Positions 34,533 through 43,735 are shown, numbered from the stretch's first letter. The stretch: 43,738 nucleotides of DNA from WJMT01 sp964456985 (GCA_964456985.1 CAYWDH010000022.1:1-43738), one strand, 5' to 3'. Translations and numbers: made by a program. The notes: a model not told the origin generated them from the sequence alone.

Positions 34533-34642
34533 AAGCATAAGGGCTTTTCTGTTTTTCTGTTAGTTTGCTAGGGGGATATTTCTATACGCACAGCCAGAGA
34601 CCAAGGAATATATGTTTACTAATAGAAAAACCTTAACCCGAT

Positions 34643-34771
34643 CTAAAACCTTAAATGGAGTGTGGTATATTCGGTTTTTGCTTCCCCGATAAAAAGGTTG
34701 AGCATAAAAGCCGCAGCTTCAGGCCCCATTCCCCCAAGTATCCAGAAGGTTTTCTTTTTCTTGTCGTGCAT
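34643..34771 (-). pseudogene. Truncated racemase 5' fragment created by the duplication
   Basis: From the ATG at 34771, the minus strand reads about 34 residues of the racemase (MHDKKKK, then ILGGMGPEAAAFMLNLFI), and then runs off into unrelated codons to a TAG at 34643-34645. The 42-residue product cannot fold as a racemase. It still carries the racemase's upstream sequence, so it may be transcribed. Confidence 0.85.
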
Positions 34772-34838
34772 TTTGATCCCAGCTAAGTCTATACAGGTAC
34801 TCTTAAGATATAATCCGGTCAATCAATCCTAAAAAAAA

Positions 34839-34866
34839 TTGACAGGCTTCCTTATTTTGATATAAT
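34839..34866 (+). promoter_or_regulatory. Consensus sigma70 promoter of the copy B gene
   Basis: TTGACA (34839-34844) and TATAAT (34861-34866) are again separated by 16 bases, retained from copy A despite changes in the spacer. Confidence 0.75.
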
Positions 34867-34917
34867 TTTTTAAGAATGGGAAAAAGTTTCCAATGGAGTT
34901 CTTTTAAAGGAGGGAAT

Positions 34918-35484
34918 ATGAAAAAGAGCGCTGTAATTTTTCTTGTGTTTGCTTTTATTCAATTCATCACAATTCCTGCGTTTTCAACGGACTCAAATCT
35001 GTCAGATAACGACAGTGTCACGGCCCAGGAATTTTCTTTAAAAACCGATTACACAAAAAGAGCCAATATGAGAGCTGTTTTTTTCCCCTTGAGCGGGTCC
35101 TTAGCGGATGGGACTGCTTTTACTCAGGAGGCTGCGGAAGAAACTTCACCTGATGAAGAGATTCGTTCGCTTAAGAAAAAAAAGACCGGCTATTTGTTAG
35201 GCGCCCTAGGCCTGATAGCGGTAGGCGGATTCTGTATTTATCACTCCACTCAAGTTGAATCCAAAAAGGGAGAACGCCCGGGTGTATCAGAAGGGGGAGA
35301 AAGAAGCAGTGTATCCACTGGATCAAAAACACTTTGGATCGCTCTCGGTGCCGTTTCAATTGCCATCGGTGCCGCTCTGATCGGCCAGTATTCAAAGACG
35401 AACAAGGCCATTAAAGCCAAAGAAAAAGAGCTTGAAAATTTATCTCAGGCTCAGCAGAGACTGGCACAGGCCGTTAGCAGGTAA
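34918..35484 (+). CDS. Duplicated exported two-helix protein, copy B
   Basis: The 188-residue product matches copy A almost throughout. It keeps the signal peptide, the SLKTDYTKRANMRAVFFP segment, both membrane helices and the coiled-coil tail. Differences are mostly conservative (for example TGYLLGALGLIAVGG against TGYLIGSIALLAVGG), so both copies seem functional. The ATG follows AGGAGGGAAT. The family is unknown to me. Confidence 0.78.
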   Translation: MKKSAVIFLVFAFIQFITIPAFSTDSNLSDNDSVTAQEFSLKTDYTKRANMRAVFFPLSGSLADGTAFTQEAAEETSPDEEIRSLKKKKTGYLLGALGLIAVGGFCIYHSTQVESKKGERPGVSEGGERSSVSTGSKTLWIALGAVSIAIGAALIGQYSKTNKAIKAKEKELENLSQAQQRLAQAVSR

Positions 35485-35589
35485 AGTAGAAGGGCTTTTC
35501 TGTTTTTCTGTTAGTTTACTAAAGCATTATTTCTATATGCACAGTCATTGAGTTGGCTGTTGTATAAATTTTTTCTGAAAAAGGACAGC

Positions 35590-37707
35590 ATGAAAAGAAT
35601 AAAACTATTTTCCCTCTTTTTTTTCATACTCCTGTTTTGCGTAAATATGTTTTTAGGCTCTGTTCCATCAGATGATGCGGACAGGATAAAAGCTCCGGAA
35701 AACAAACCAGCTGAGCTAAACTGGAACGGAAGGGCTTTAGAGCTCGAGTACAACAATCAAATAATTCTAAGGGCAGCCATTGAAAACAGGGACCAGGATA
35801 CAGCGTTCCATGTCATAGAGGACCTTGATAAAGAAGCGATTGAACAGGTTTTCAAATGGACATCCCGAAATAGTCTGTTAGAGCTTAAAGGAATGATCAC
35901 AGCCAGCCGGCAGGCTTTTCCCTGCGAGGCAGAAAGACCGGAGGACGCGCTTCTTGTCGTGCGCCACAGCGTAGGGTTGAGCCAGAGCCTTTTAAACAGG
36001 GCTGTATACGATAGGTGTTCTGACTGGGTGCTGTCTGTGGATCACCCTTCTGAAGTCAAAATCGTACCTGAGGATCCGTCTTCTTCGGGCAATAGTTTTA
36101 GAATATCAGTCACCGGAAGGAATATCATCATCCGTTTCAGACCCTATTATTATCAGAAGCACAGGGGGCTTAGTCATTTTAAGCCGTGGACTTATGAAGT
36201 GTGGAAGGATTCTGTGGCTGGCTGGTGCTCATGGTTTGCTTATTTTGATGGTATCGATGAACAGAAAATTCATAAAACAGCCCGTATCCTATCAGAAGAG
36301 CTAATTCCCTACGGCCTGGAGTATCTTCAGATCGATGATGGATACCAGCAGGAACCTGCTGGAACCCCAGAGACCTGGCTTTCTCCGAATGAAAAGTTTC
36401 CTTCAGGTCTTGAGAGTTTGTGCGGCTCCATAAGTGAGAAAGGCCTTAAACCCGGTATTTGGACTTATTTGAGTTTTCTTATTAAGGAGTTTGCCTTTTC
36501 ACACAGGAATCTTTTTGTTCTGGACAGAAAGGGGGAACCTGCTTACGGAGAGTGGGTCGGATATGTGATAAACAGTTCGGATGAAACACTAGAGCAGTTG
36601 ATCAAACCATTGTACCGCGACCTAAAAAAGATGGGTTGGAAATATTTCAAAGTGGATGCCTTGAGGCATCTGAGATATGAAGGATACAACAGCTATTCAC
36701 AGTATTTTGAGGAGAGAGGCATGGATCTTGTTTCTTCCTACAGGAAAGTTGTGAGGGCTGTACGGGATCAAATCGGTGACGAAAGCTTTCTTCTGGGATG
36801 TTGGGGAATAAGGCCTGAATTGATAGGGATCATAGACGGGTGCCGGATCGGAACGGATGGATTCGGGTATGGCGAGCTGGCTCAATATAATTCCTTTAAT
36901 AATGTGATTTGGAGAAATGATCCTGACCATATTGAACTGACTGAAAAGGAAGCCTATCGGTCCACAATGGTCACTTCACTGACTGGTTCGCTCTATATGC
37001 TGACCGATAAACCGGAGCTATACAGGACAGAAAAGGCGGAAGCAGCCAAAAGAACTATTCCTGTTTTATTCACCCTTCCCGGGCAGATATTCGATGTCGA
37101 TCCCTCACGTTCCGGTTTGTTAAGCCGGGTCGATTCAGAGGTCAGCGGCTCAGGACCGAGAGTGTTTGATGGAGAGCAGGCTCCGAGATGCGGTTTGTAT
37201 CTCATGGAGATGAACACTCCTTTTGAAAGCTGGATGCTGCTCGGAAGGATAGACAGTGAGATAAAGAGCATTTCTTTTGAGGATTTGGGACTCAGCCCGG
37301 AGAAAGAGTATTTTATATTTGAGTTCTGGTCCAAAGAACTGCTGGGAAGCTTTTCAGAAGCATTCAATCCGGGGAATATCAATTCGAGGTACAACTGTCA
37401 GCTTTTTTGTATAAGAGAGAGAAAAACCCACCCTCAGATCATTGCAACAAACCGGCATGTCTCTTGCGGATATGAGCTGAGTGATGTGCAATGGAAGAGC
37501 CGCACACTTACCGGTAAGAGCGAAGTCATAGGAAAAGATACTTATAAGTTATATATATCAGAGCCTGATGGGTATGTTTACAAAGGATTTTCCTGTACTG
37601 GAGCTGAAGTAGAGAATATCCGGAAAAAAGGAATCCTTCGTATCATTGAGCTCAAATCCGAAAAGAACGCTTCTGTTCAGTGGGCTCTTGAATATGAGGA
37701 AAAATAA
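35590..37707 (+). CDS. Exported GH36-like alpha-galactosidase
   Basis: The open frame reaches 35548, but the ATG at 35590 follows AAAGGAC and starts a signal peptide (KRIKLFSLFFFILLF). The 705-residue product has the N-terminal beta-sandwich of GH36. A TIM barrel follows, with GWCSWFAYFDG, YLQIDDGYQ, the likely nucleophile Asp356 in KVDAL and the likely acid/base Asp423 in RIGTDGFG. It should remove alpha-galactosyl residues from oligosaccharides outside the cytoplasm. The raffinose-synthase branch is an alternative. It converges with the prolyl oligopeptidase gene. Confidence 0.75.
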   Translation: MKRIKLFSLFFFILLFCVNMFLGSVPSDDADRIKAPENKPAELNWNGRALELEYNNQIILRAAIENRDQDTAFHVIEDLDKEAIEQVFKWTSRNSLLELKGMITASRQAFPCEAERPEDALLVVRHSVGLSQSLLNRAVYDRCSDWVLSVDHPSEVKIVPEDPSSSGNSFRISVTGRNIIIRFRPYYYQKHRGLSHFKPWTYEVWKDSVAGWCSWFAYFDGIDEQKIHKTARILSEELIPYGLEYLQIDDGYQQEPAGTPETWLSPNEKFPSGLESLCGSISEKGLKPGIWTYLSFLIKEFAFSHRNLFVLDRKGEPAYGEWVGYVINSSDETLEQLIKPLYRDLKKMGWKYFKVDALRHLRYEGYNSYSQYFEERGMDLVSSYRKVVRAVRDQIGDESFLLGCWGIRPELIGIIDGCRIGTDGFGYGELAQYNSFNNVIWRNDPDHIELTEKEAYRSTMVTSLTGSLYMLTDKPELYRTEKAEAAKRTIPVLFTLPGQIFDVDPSRSGLLSRVDSEVSGSGPRVFDGEQAPRCGLYLMEMNTPFESWMLLGRIDSEIKSISFEDLGLSPEKEYFIFEFWSKELLGSFSEAFNPGNINSRYNCQLFCIRERKTHPQIIATNRHVSCGYELSDVQWKSRTLTGKSEVIGKDTYKLYISEPDGYVYKGFSCTGAEVENIRKKGILRIIELKSEKNASVQWALEYEEK

Positions 37708-37721
37708 GAACTGCTGAACAG

Positions 37722-39869
37722 TTATTCTGAGATCCCGATGAGATCCAGCATAAAAGCATACTCAAGAGCCGTCCTTTTGTACTGTTTGAATCGACCAGAG
37801 GCTCCTCCGTGTCCTGATTCCATGTCAACATCCAAGATAAGGAGATTGTCATCCGTTTTTAAATCTCTTAATTTAGCCACCCATTTGGCCGGTTCGAAAT
37901 ACTGTACCTGGGAATCATGAAGTCCTGTTGTGACGAGGATTGCAGGATAATCCTGTTGTTTAACATTGTCATATGGAGAATAGGAGAGCATATACTCATA
38001 ATACTGCTTGTCTTTAGGATTTCCCCACTCATCAAATTCACCGGTTGTAAGGGGGATGCTTTCATCCAGCATAGTGGTCACTACATCAACCCAGGGAACA
38101 GCGGCTACCACGCCTTTCCATAGATCGGGTCTCATATTCAGCACAGCTCCTATAAGCAGCCCTCCGGCGCTTCCGCCCATGGCAAAAAGTTTATCTGAAT
38201 TAGTGTATCCATCCTTAATCAAATACTCAGCGCAGTCTATAAAATCAGTAAATGTATTTTTCTTGTGCAGAAGTTTTCCATCTTCATACCAGTCTCTTCC
38301 CATCTCAGAGCCTCCCCTGATATGGGCTATGGCATAGATAAATCCCCTGTCAAGAAGGCTCAGCCTCACTGAACTGAATCTTGGGTCCATACTGGCTCCG
38401 TAAGAGCCGTATCCGTAAAGAAGAAGAGGGTTGTTGCCGTCCTTGGTCAATCCCTTTCTGTACACCAGAGAAACAGGGACATTTGCTCCGTCCCGTGCCG
38501 TGACCATAAAGCGCTCGCTTTGATAGTCGTCAGGGTCGAATTCCCCGATCACTTCCTCCCTTTTGAGCAGTTCTCTCTCTCCGGTCTTCATGTTGTAGTC
38601 GTATACTGATCTGGGAGTGGTCAAGGAAGAATAGGAAAAGCGCAGAACTTCGGTATCGAATTCATGATTGCTTGTAGGATAAGCGACATAAGCCTTGTCA
38701 TCGAAATCTATGTAATAATCCCTGTCGTCTGTTTGGCTCATAACTCTTATCTGCCGGAGGCCGTCTTTTCTTTCACTCAGGACAAGATAGTCCTTAAAGA
38801 CATCAATGTTATTGAGAAGAACTTCCTTGCGGTGGGGGATCACTTCTTTCCAGTTTGATTTGTCAGTATGATTGATATCTGTCTCCATAAGGCGGAAATT
38901 TTTAGCGTTCCAGTTGGTTACAATATAGAATCTATCCTGATAATGGGATATGGAATACTCGTGGTCCTTTTCTCTTTCCTGAAATATCTTAAATTCCCCT
39001 GTCGGATTATTGGCATCCAGATAACGCATCTCTGATGAAAGGGTCTGGTAGGATGCAATGATCAAAAATCGATCTGACTTTGTTTTGTAAACGGTTGTAG
39101 AGAATGTGTTGTCCTTTTCGTGGTAGATCTCAACATCCTGAGAGGCATCTGTTCCCATCACATGCCTGAATATTTTATAGGCTCTGAGAGTGTCGTCTTT
39201 TGTTGTGTAGAAAAGAGTTTTGTTGTCATTAGCCCAGACAGCTCTCCCAGTTGTGTTGGGGACCTTGTCTTCCAGTATTTCCCCTGTGGAGAGATTTTTA
39301 ATGTGAATGGTGTATTTTCTCCGGCTTACTGTATCCACACCATAAGCCAGATAATTGTTGTTTTGGCTTACACTCAGCCCTACCACGCTATAGAATGAAT
39401 GCCCTTTAGACATTTCCTGGACATCCAGCATGACTTCTTCTTCCGCATCCAGGGAGCCTTTTTTTCTCGCATGGACAGGATAATTGTCTCCTTCTTCAAA
39501 ACGGGAGTAGTAAAAGTATCCGTTGTCCAAATAGGGGACCGACATATCTGTCTTTTTTATTCTCCCCACGATTTCGTTGTAAAGTTTGTCCTGGAGCTCT
39601 TCTGTGTGTTTCATAACAGCTTCTTTATAGGCGTTTTCAGCCTTAAGATATTCTATAACCTTCGGATTATCCCGCTGGTTTAGCCAATAGTAATTATCAA
39701 TTCGGGTATCGCCGTGAATCGTTAATTCTTTTGGTATCTTTTCAGCTATTGGTGGCATTATTGACTCCTCAGTTTTGTTTTGTGTACAGCCGAATGTCAT
39801 AAGAAATCCAGTTATTGTTAATAAGAACAAAATTTTTGATATTTGTGTTTTTTTTAGGATATGGTTCAT
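37722..39869 (-). CDS. S9A prolyl oligopeptidase family lipoprotein
   Basis: The 715-residue product has a lipobox in MTFGC (Cys28), a seven-bladed propeller of about 350 residues, and the catalytic set Ser567 (GGSAGG), Asp652 (GLHDSQV) and His687 (SGHGGAS). This is the oligopeptidase B/prolyl oligopeptidase family, which cuts short peptides. A lipoprotein anchor puts it in the periplasm or at the surface. AAGGAG precedes the ATG, and a good promoter lies upstream (39905-39933, minus strand). Confidence 0.9.
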   Translation of the reverse strand: MNHILKKTQISKILFLLTITGFLMTFGCTQNKTEESIMPPIAEKIPKELTIHGDTRIDNYYWLNQRDNPKVIEYLKAENAYKEAVMKHTEELQDKLYNEIVGRIKKTDMSVPYLDNGYFYYSRFEEGDNYPVHARKKGSLDAEEEVMLDVQEMSKGHSFYSVVGLSVSQNNNYLAYGVDTVSRRKYTIHIKNLSTGEILEDKVPNTTGRAVWANDNKTLFYTTKDDTLRAYKIFRHVMGTDASQDVEIYHEKDNTFSTTVYKTKSDRFLIIASYQTLSSEMRYLDANNPTGEFKIFQEREKDHEYSISHYQDRFYIVTNWNAKNFRLMETDINHTDKSNWKEVIPHRKEVLLNNIDVFKDYLVLSERKDGLRQIRVMSQTDDRDYYIDFDDKAYVAYPTSNHEFDTEVLRFSYSSLTTPRSVYDYNMKTGERELLKREEVIGEFDPDDYQSERFMVTARDGANVPVSLVYRKGLTKDGNNPLLLYGYGSYGASMDPRFSSVRLSLLDRGFIYAIAHIRGGSEMGRDWYEDGKLLHKKNTFTDFIDCAEYLIKDGYTNSDKLFAMGGSAGGLLIGAVLNMRPDLWKGVVAAVPWVDVVTTMLDESIPLTTGEFDEWGNPKDKQYYEYMLSYSPYDNVKQQDYPAILVTTGLHDSQVQYFEPAKWVAKLRDLKTDDNLLILDVDMESGHGGASGRFKQYKRTALEYAFMLDLIGISE

Positions 39870-39904
39870 TTGTTTTCTCCTTTTAAAGTTCGGCAGATAG
39901 GGAA

Positions 39905-39933
39905 ATCATATTCAAATCATACTGATAATTCAA
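39905..39933 (-). promoter_or_regulatory. Sigma70 promoter of the prolyl oligopeptidase gene
   Basis: Read on the minus strand, TTGAAT (39928-39933) and TATGAT (39905-39910) are separated by 17 bases. They lie 36 bases upstream of the ATG. Confidence 0.55.
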
Positions 39934-39959
39934 GATAAAATTCATCCTGGGAAGTGAAA

Positions 39960-39988
39960 TTGTAATCACTATGATTTTGTACTAGAAT
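39960..39988 (+). promoter_or_regulatory. Sigma70 promoter of the MFS gene
   Basis: TTGTAA (39960-39965) and TAGAAT (39983-39988) are separated by 17 bases. Transcription would begin near 39995, which favours the ATG at 40016 over the upstream GTG at 39989. Confidence 0.5.
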
Positions 39989-40015
39989 GTGGCTATAAAG
40001 AGGGCTTTAAAAAAG

Positions 40016-41164
40016 ATGGAAGAGAAACCAAACCAATCTAAAAAGATCATTCGGACTTTTGCTGCCGCATCGTTTCTTAATGATATGGGTTCGGATATGA
40101 TCTATCCCATATGGCCTCTTTTTGTGACCCAGGTTCTTAAAGCCAATATGGCAGCTCTGGGATTTCTCGACGGGCTTGGGGATGCTCTTGTCTCTTTATC
40201 AAAAGCTCTTTCCGGATACTTTTCTGATCGAATAAGAAGACGGAAGGTCTTCATATGGGCCGGTTATCTTTTAGGGGCCTTGTCACGTATAGGCTATGCC
40301 CTGTCTTCAGTATGGACCCATTTGATTCCTTTCCGGATGTTGGATAGGGGCGGGAAAATTAGAGGGGCACCTAGAGATGCCTATGTTGCAGATATTTCAG
40401 TACAAGAAAACAGGGGGAAAAATTTTGGGTATCTTCGCGCCATGGACCATCTGGGCGCTGTATTTGGGATTATTCTTTGCATTGTCTTTTTTAAACTTCT
40501 GGGATATAAACTGCTCTTTTTTCTTGCCGCTGTTCCGACTTTTCTAAGCGTGGCGTTAGTAATTTTGCTGATCAAAGAGAAGAAACCGGAGAAGATAAAG
40601 CTTTATAAAGGAATTTCCATAAAAGATTTGGACAGAAATTATAAACTTTTTCTTTTATTGAGCTCTTTTTTTACTTTGGGTGCTTTCAGTTATTCATTTT
40701 TATTGATATATGGAAAAGAATATGGCTTTAAAACAACTTTCATTCCGGTATTGTATCTCATCTTTTCTGCAGTGGCTTTTCTATTGTCCATTCCCATGGG
40801 AAGGCTTGCTGATAGAATCGGGAGAAAACCGGTGCTGTTTCTCTCTTTTTTCTTATGGGCAGCTGTGCTTGTTTTTTTGATTTTGGGAAAAAGTCATGTG
40901 ACAGTCCTTTTAGGTTTTATTCTATATGGAGCACACAAAGGGACGCTTGAACCGGTGCAGACCGCATTTGTAAGCGAGCTTGCTCCCAAACAATTCCGTG
41001 CCAGCGGGTTGGGAGGGTTTCAGATGATAACAGGACTTTGCACTCTGCCCGCTTCTTTTATGGCCGGGATTTTATGGGAGAGTCTTGGAATGACAGCTCC
41101 TTTCTATTTTTCTCTTGTTCTTACTGCAGCAGCGTGCGTTTGTCTTGTTTTTGTAAAAACATGA
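40016..41164 (+). CDS. Major facilitator superfamily permease
   Basis: The 382-residue product has about 12 membrane helices. The signature loop between helices 2 and 3 reads GYFSDRIRRRK, and the equivalent in the second half reads GRLADRIGRKP, both MFS hallmarks. The segment LDRGGKIRGAPRDAYVAD between helices 4 and 5 is typical of the uncharacterised MFS subgroup of prokaryotes. It moves an unknown solute across the inner membrane. The GTG at 39989 lies within the promoter, so I start at the ATG at 40016. It converges with the transglutaminase gene with five bases between. Confidence 0.85.
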   Translation: MEEKPNQSKKIIRTFAAASFLNDMGSDMIYPIWPLFVTQVLKANMAALGFLDGLGDALVSLSKALSGYFSDRIRRRKVFIWAGYLLGALSRIGYALSSVWTHLIPFRMLDRGGKIRGAPRDAYVADISVQENRGKNFGYLRAMDHLGAVFGIILCIVFFKLLGYKLLFFLAAVPTFLSVALVILLIKEKKPEKIKLYKGISIKDLDRNYKLFLLLSSFFTLGAFSYSFLLIYGKEYGFKTTFIPVLYLIFSAVAFLLSIPMGRLADRIGRKPVLFLSFFLWAAVLVFLILGKSHVTVLLGFILYGAHKGTLEPVQTAFVSELAPKQFRASGLGGFQMITGLCTLPASFMAGILWESLGMTAPFYFSLVLTAAACVCLVFVKT

Positions 41165-41169
41165 AATTA

Positions 41170-42804
41170 TTATTTTTTCTCTTCCACTGGTTTCTTGTAT
41201 TTTTTCTCTCCCCAAGGTGACCAAAGGCCGTAACTTTTCTCATCGATCCTGCATTTTCCTTCAGAGGCCCATTTAAATCCATAATTGTACCCGAACCACA
41301 GGAAATCGTCTCCTCCGCCATTTTCAGTTGTGATGATATAGCGGGCAGAGACATTTCCGATTCCCAACACCTTTTCTCCGGGAAGAGAAGCGTCACCTTT
41401 GTTTGCATCAAAAGGGATCCATCCATAATTGGGCAGATAGACTTCTGTCCAGCGGTGAAACACATCATCGATACCTGCGTCATCACCTCTGCGGCTCACT
41501 GCTCCCACATATCTTATAGGAACGCCTAAAGTCCGGCACAGGGCGATCATACAGTAGGAATATTCCGAACACGATGCTGTGCCGCGCCGCAGCACAGTGG
41601 GAGCAGGATTCCATCCTCCCAATGGTTTGAGGTTATAGCTTAAGTTTTCACCAAGATAATCAAAAATGCGAAGCGCTATCCAGTAGGGATTTGTTTCTCC
41701 TCCGGCGATTTTGTGTGCCAGGTTCTGGATATACGGGTCGTTTATTCTGTATTTATCTCCATCTGCAGTGTATTTTTTTCTTATGTCCTCGGGAATATCC
41801 TGTAGCTTTCCTACTTTATCCGGATATATAAAATACTCTGTAGAGAAAATTTTTGCCTTCACACTCCACCCCGGTTTTACAACAGAATTTTTCTCCAGAT
41901 TTTCGTAGTGGAAATGAGCGATTTTTTGTCCCCAATTATCAATTATGATTTCATCCGGTTCCTGATCGTACTGAAGAGGATCCATTAATTCCTGGTTATC
42001 CCTGCTTCTGGGTACCGGAAGATAGATGTCGAGAGATGTGACATTTCCCGGGCCGAAGTTCCGGAATTCCTTGATGAAATGGAGGTTCATATGCCGCTCA
42101 TCCCACTGAGATAAAAAGTCTTGGCAGAAGACTTTGATTTTATATATTTCCCTGTTTTCATAATCAACATTCCAGAACCCGTCTTCAGCCCATGCAAGGC
42201 CGTAAGGAAAAGGACCGTGAGACCGGAAAGAGGAAAGGCAGAGGCCGTCAGAGGGATTGACAAGGTAGATTCTGTCTTCGACTCTATCCGTAACCCAGAG
42301 ATATTTCCCATCGAATGTCAGGCCCGCCGGTTCCCCCGCAGGGGAAGGGAAGTTCTGTTCCATCATTCCGTCAATCGGGGATACTTTGAGGATGATATCG
42401 CGACTGTAGTCGGTCATCCAAAGAGACTTGCCGTCCCATGCCAGATCCCTGGGATATGAACTGTTTGATTCTAGAACAGCTGTGGCTTTTCCTGTTTCAG
42501 GATCTATTTTGTACATGTATTTTTCTCCTGAGTCCACATGCCAGAGAGCTTCTCCGTCCCATGCCAGCCCTTCCGGGTTATAGCCGGGAGAATCAAAGCT
42601 TTTGATGACCTTCCCGGTCTCTGGGTTTATTTCAAAGATTTTATCTTCATAGGAATCAGCGATCCATAAGTGGTTGCCGTCCCATGCAAGCCCTGTTGGG
42701 CAGGGTCCAGGGGTTTGTATTGTTTTTAGGACATCTCCCACCTCTGTCCAGCCAAAAGAAGATAAAACAAAGCAGATAAGGCCTAGAATGAGTGTTTTTT
42801 TCAT
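41170..42804 (-). CDS. Exported beta-propeller/transglutaminase-like fusion protein
   Basis: AAGGAG is six bases before the ATG at 42804, two codons inside the longest frame, giving 544 residues. After a signal peptide come five repeats of exactly 41 residues, each with LAWDG-x-x-LW-x-x-D and a following I-x-P-x-TG turn (about 36-225), an NHL/SMP-30-like propeller. The C-terminal half is a transglutaminase-like domain with Cys412 in TASCSEY, His450 in VFHRW and Asp466 in IPFDAN. These domains act as cysteine peptidases or crosslinkers. The gene follows the beta-barrel gene by 28 bases on the minus strand. Confidence 0.83.
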   Translation of the reverse strand: MKKTLILGLICFVLSSFGWTEVGDVLKTIQTPGPCPTGLAWDGNHLWIADSYEDKIFEINPETGKVIKSFDSPGYNPEGLAWDGEALWHVDSGEKYMYKIDPETGKATAVLESNSSYPRDLAWDGKSLWMTDYSRDIILKVSPIDGMMEQNFPSPAGEPAGLTFDGKYLWVTDRVEDRIYLVNPSDGLCLSSFRSHGPFPYGLAWAEDGFWNVDYENREIYKIKVFCQDFLSQWDERHMNLHFIKEFRNFGPGNVTSLDIYLPVPRSRDNQELMDPLQYDQEPDEIIIDNWGQKIAHFHYENLEKNSVVKPGWSVKAKIFSTEYFIYPDKVGKLQDIPEDIRKKYTADGDKYRINDPYIQNLAHKIAGGETNPYWIALRIFDYLGENLSYNLKPLGGWNPAPTVLRRGTASCSEYSYCMIALCRTLGVPIRYVGAVSRRGDDAGIDDVFHRWTEVYLPNYGWIPFDANKGDASLPGEKVLGIGNVSARYIITTENGGGDDFLWFGYNYGFKWASEGKCRIDEKSYGLWSPWGEKKYKKPVEEKK

Positions 42805-42832
42805 TGACATCTCCTTATTTAAAGGTCTCTTT

Positions 42833-43453
42833 TTATAAATAATATTTAATTCCGAACCTCAGGGCTAAGGAGTTTAAATTCAGAGGGAACTTTTCAGTCA
42901 AAATCCCCGTATTCATATCCGTGATAGTTGTCGTTACCTCTGCTTTTCTGTATAAAAAACAAACCTCACCATAGAGAGCCAGATGGTCGTTTAGTATGAG
43001 AAGAGAACCTGTTCCTGCATGAAAACTGATTCCGTTATTGATTTTCTGGTTTATGGATACTTCAGGTATGGTTATCATTTCCCCTATTTTAAAGTGACTG
43101 AAGATTATGCCGGCTCCTGCGAACACATAGGGAATAATGCCTCTGCTTTCTAAAATGTGGTAGTACAGGGATGCCTGGAACGGAGCCATGCTTAAGGTGC
43201 CGTTATAAAGCCCGTCAATCTCCTCATGCACATTGCTTTTCCAATACTCGAAGTTGAGGACAAGAGCTGTTTTTCTTACAAGAGGAAGGGAAAAACCGAA
43301 TCCGGTTTCGAATGCAGAGTCAATATTTTTTTTAAAAAACCAGGACAGACCTCCATTTACCTGCACACCGCCTCGATGATTTTGAGCCAGCAAAGGAGAA
43401 AAAAATAATTGAACAGCTAAGATAGCAACTCCATATTTTGTTCTTTTGCTCAT
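42833..43453 (-). CDS. Outer-membrane beta-barrel protein
   Basis: The 206-residue product has a signal peptide ending in LLAQ. It continues as amphipathic strands (GFGFSLPLVRKTALVLNFEY, FQASLYYHI) and ends in KYYL with an alternating aromatic pattern, as in eight-strand OmpW/OmpA-like barrels. Its function is not readable. It precedes the transglutaminase fusion gene and probably shares its transcript. Confidence 0.72.
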   Translation of the reverse strand: MSKRTKYGVAILAVQLFFSPLLAQNHRGGVQVNGGLSWFFKKNIDSAFETGFGFSLPLVRKTALVLNFEYWKSNVHEEIDGLYNGTLSMAPFQASLYYHILESRGIIPYVFAGAGIIFSHFKIGEMITIPEVSINQKINNGISFHAGTGSLLILNDHLALYGEVCFLYRKAEVTTTITDMNTGILTEKFPLNLNSLALRFGIKYYL

Positions 43454-43543
43454 ATTTATCTTTGCTCTCCCGTAAGAAATCGCCTGTTCTCATTCACACA
43501 TGAAGGCCTATATCTTGAGATTCAGGTATTTCCATTATCGTTG

Positions 43544-43572
43544 TTATTATTAAGCTAATGTTATAATAATAA
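43544..43572. repeat. AT-rich inverted repeat
   Basis: TTATTATTA (43544-43552) and TAATAATAA (43564-43572) form a perfect nine-base stem with an 11-base loop. It lies between the beta-barrel gene and the gene starting at 43736, in a promoter-like region, and could be an operator or a TATAAT-rich promoter. Confidence 0.45.
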
Positions 43573-43735
43573 TCCAATTGCTTTGCTCAGTCAAAGAACA
43601 TCTGGCAGGGATGATATTCCTCAGGGTTTGAGTTTTAGATTGACTGGGTGTGTTTGTTGCCTATATTATTTTAGTTTAGATAAAACCGTATTGTTCTGGG
43701 TTATTATTTCATCGAGATAAGGAGGTCAAACTAAT

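Larger units (their letters stand above)
33722..34593. repeat. Tandem duplication, copy A
   Basis: Bases 33722-34593 recur as 34674-35544, at a constant 952-base offset through the racemase start (33819/34771), the promoter (33887/34839) and the small gene (33966/34918), with one base lost near the end. The unit holds the 5' end of the racemase gene, the divergent promoter and the whole membrane-protein gene. About 80 unduplicated bases separate the copies. Confidence 0.9.
34533..34917. other. Intergenic region between the duplicated genes
   Basis: This 385-base gap holds the end of copy A (to 34593), about 80 unduplicated bases, and the start of copy B with its truncated racemase fragment and duplicated promoter. 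No independent gene is visible. Confidence 0.7.
34674..35544. repeat. Tandem duplication, copy B
   Basis: This is the second copy of the unit at 33722-34593. Differences are scattered point changes, with a base lost in the region after the gene stop. The edges fall within the racemase gene on one side and just before the GH36 gene on the other. No transposase or flanking repeat was seen. Confidence 0.9.

Noticed and set aside
33722..35544. Insertion sequence or integrated element as the cause of the duplication
   Set aside because: No transposase gene, terminal inverted repeats or target-site duplication were seen; the edges fall inside ordinary genes.
41170..42804. Possible CRISPR or satellite repeat from the 123-base period
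   Set aside because: The period is in-frame and encodes propeller blades; the repeats differ at the DNA level and have no spacers.
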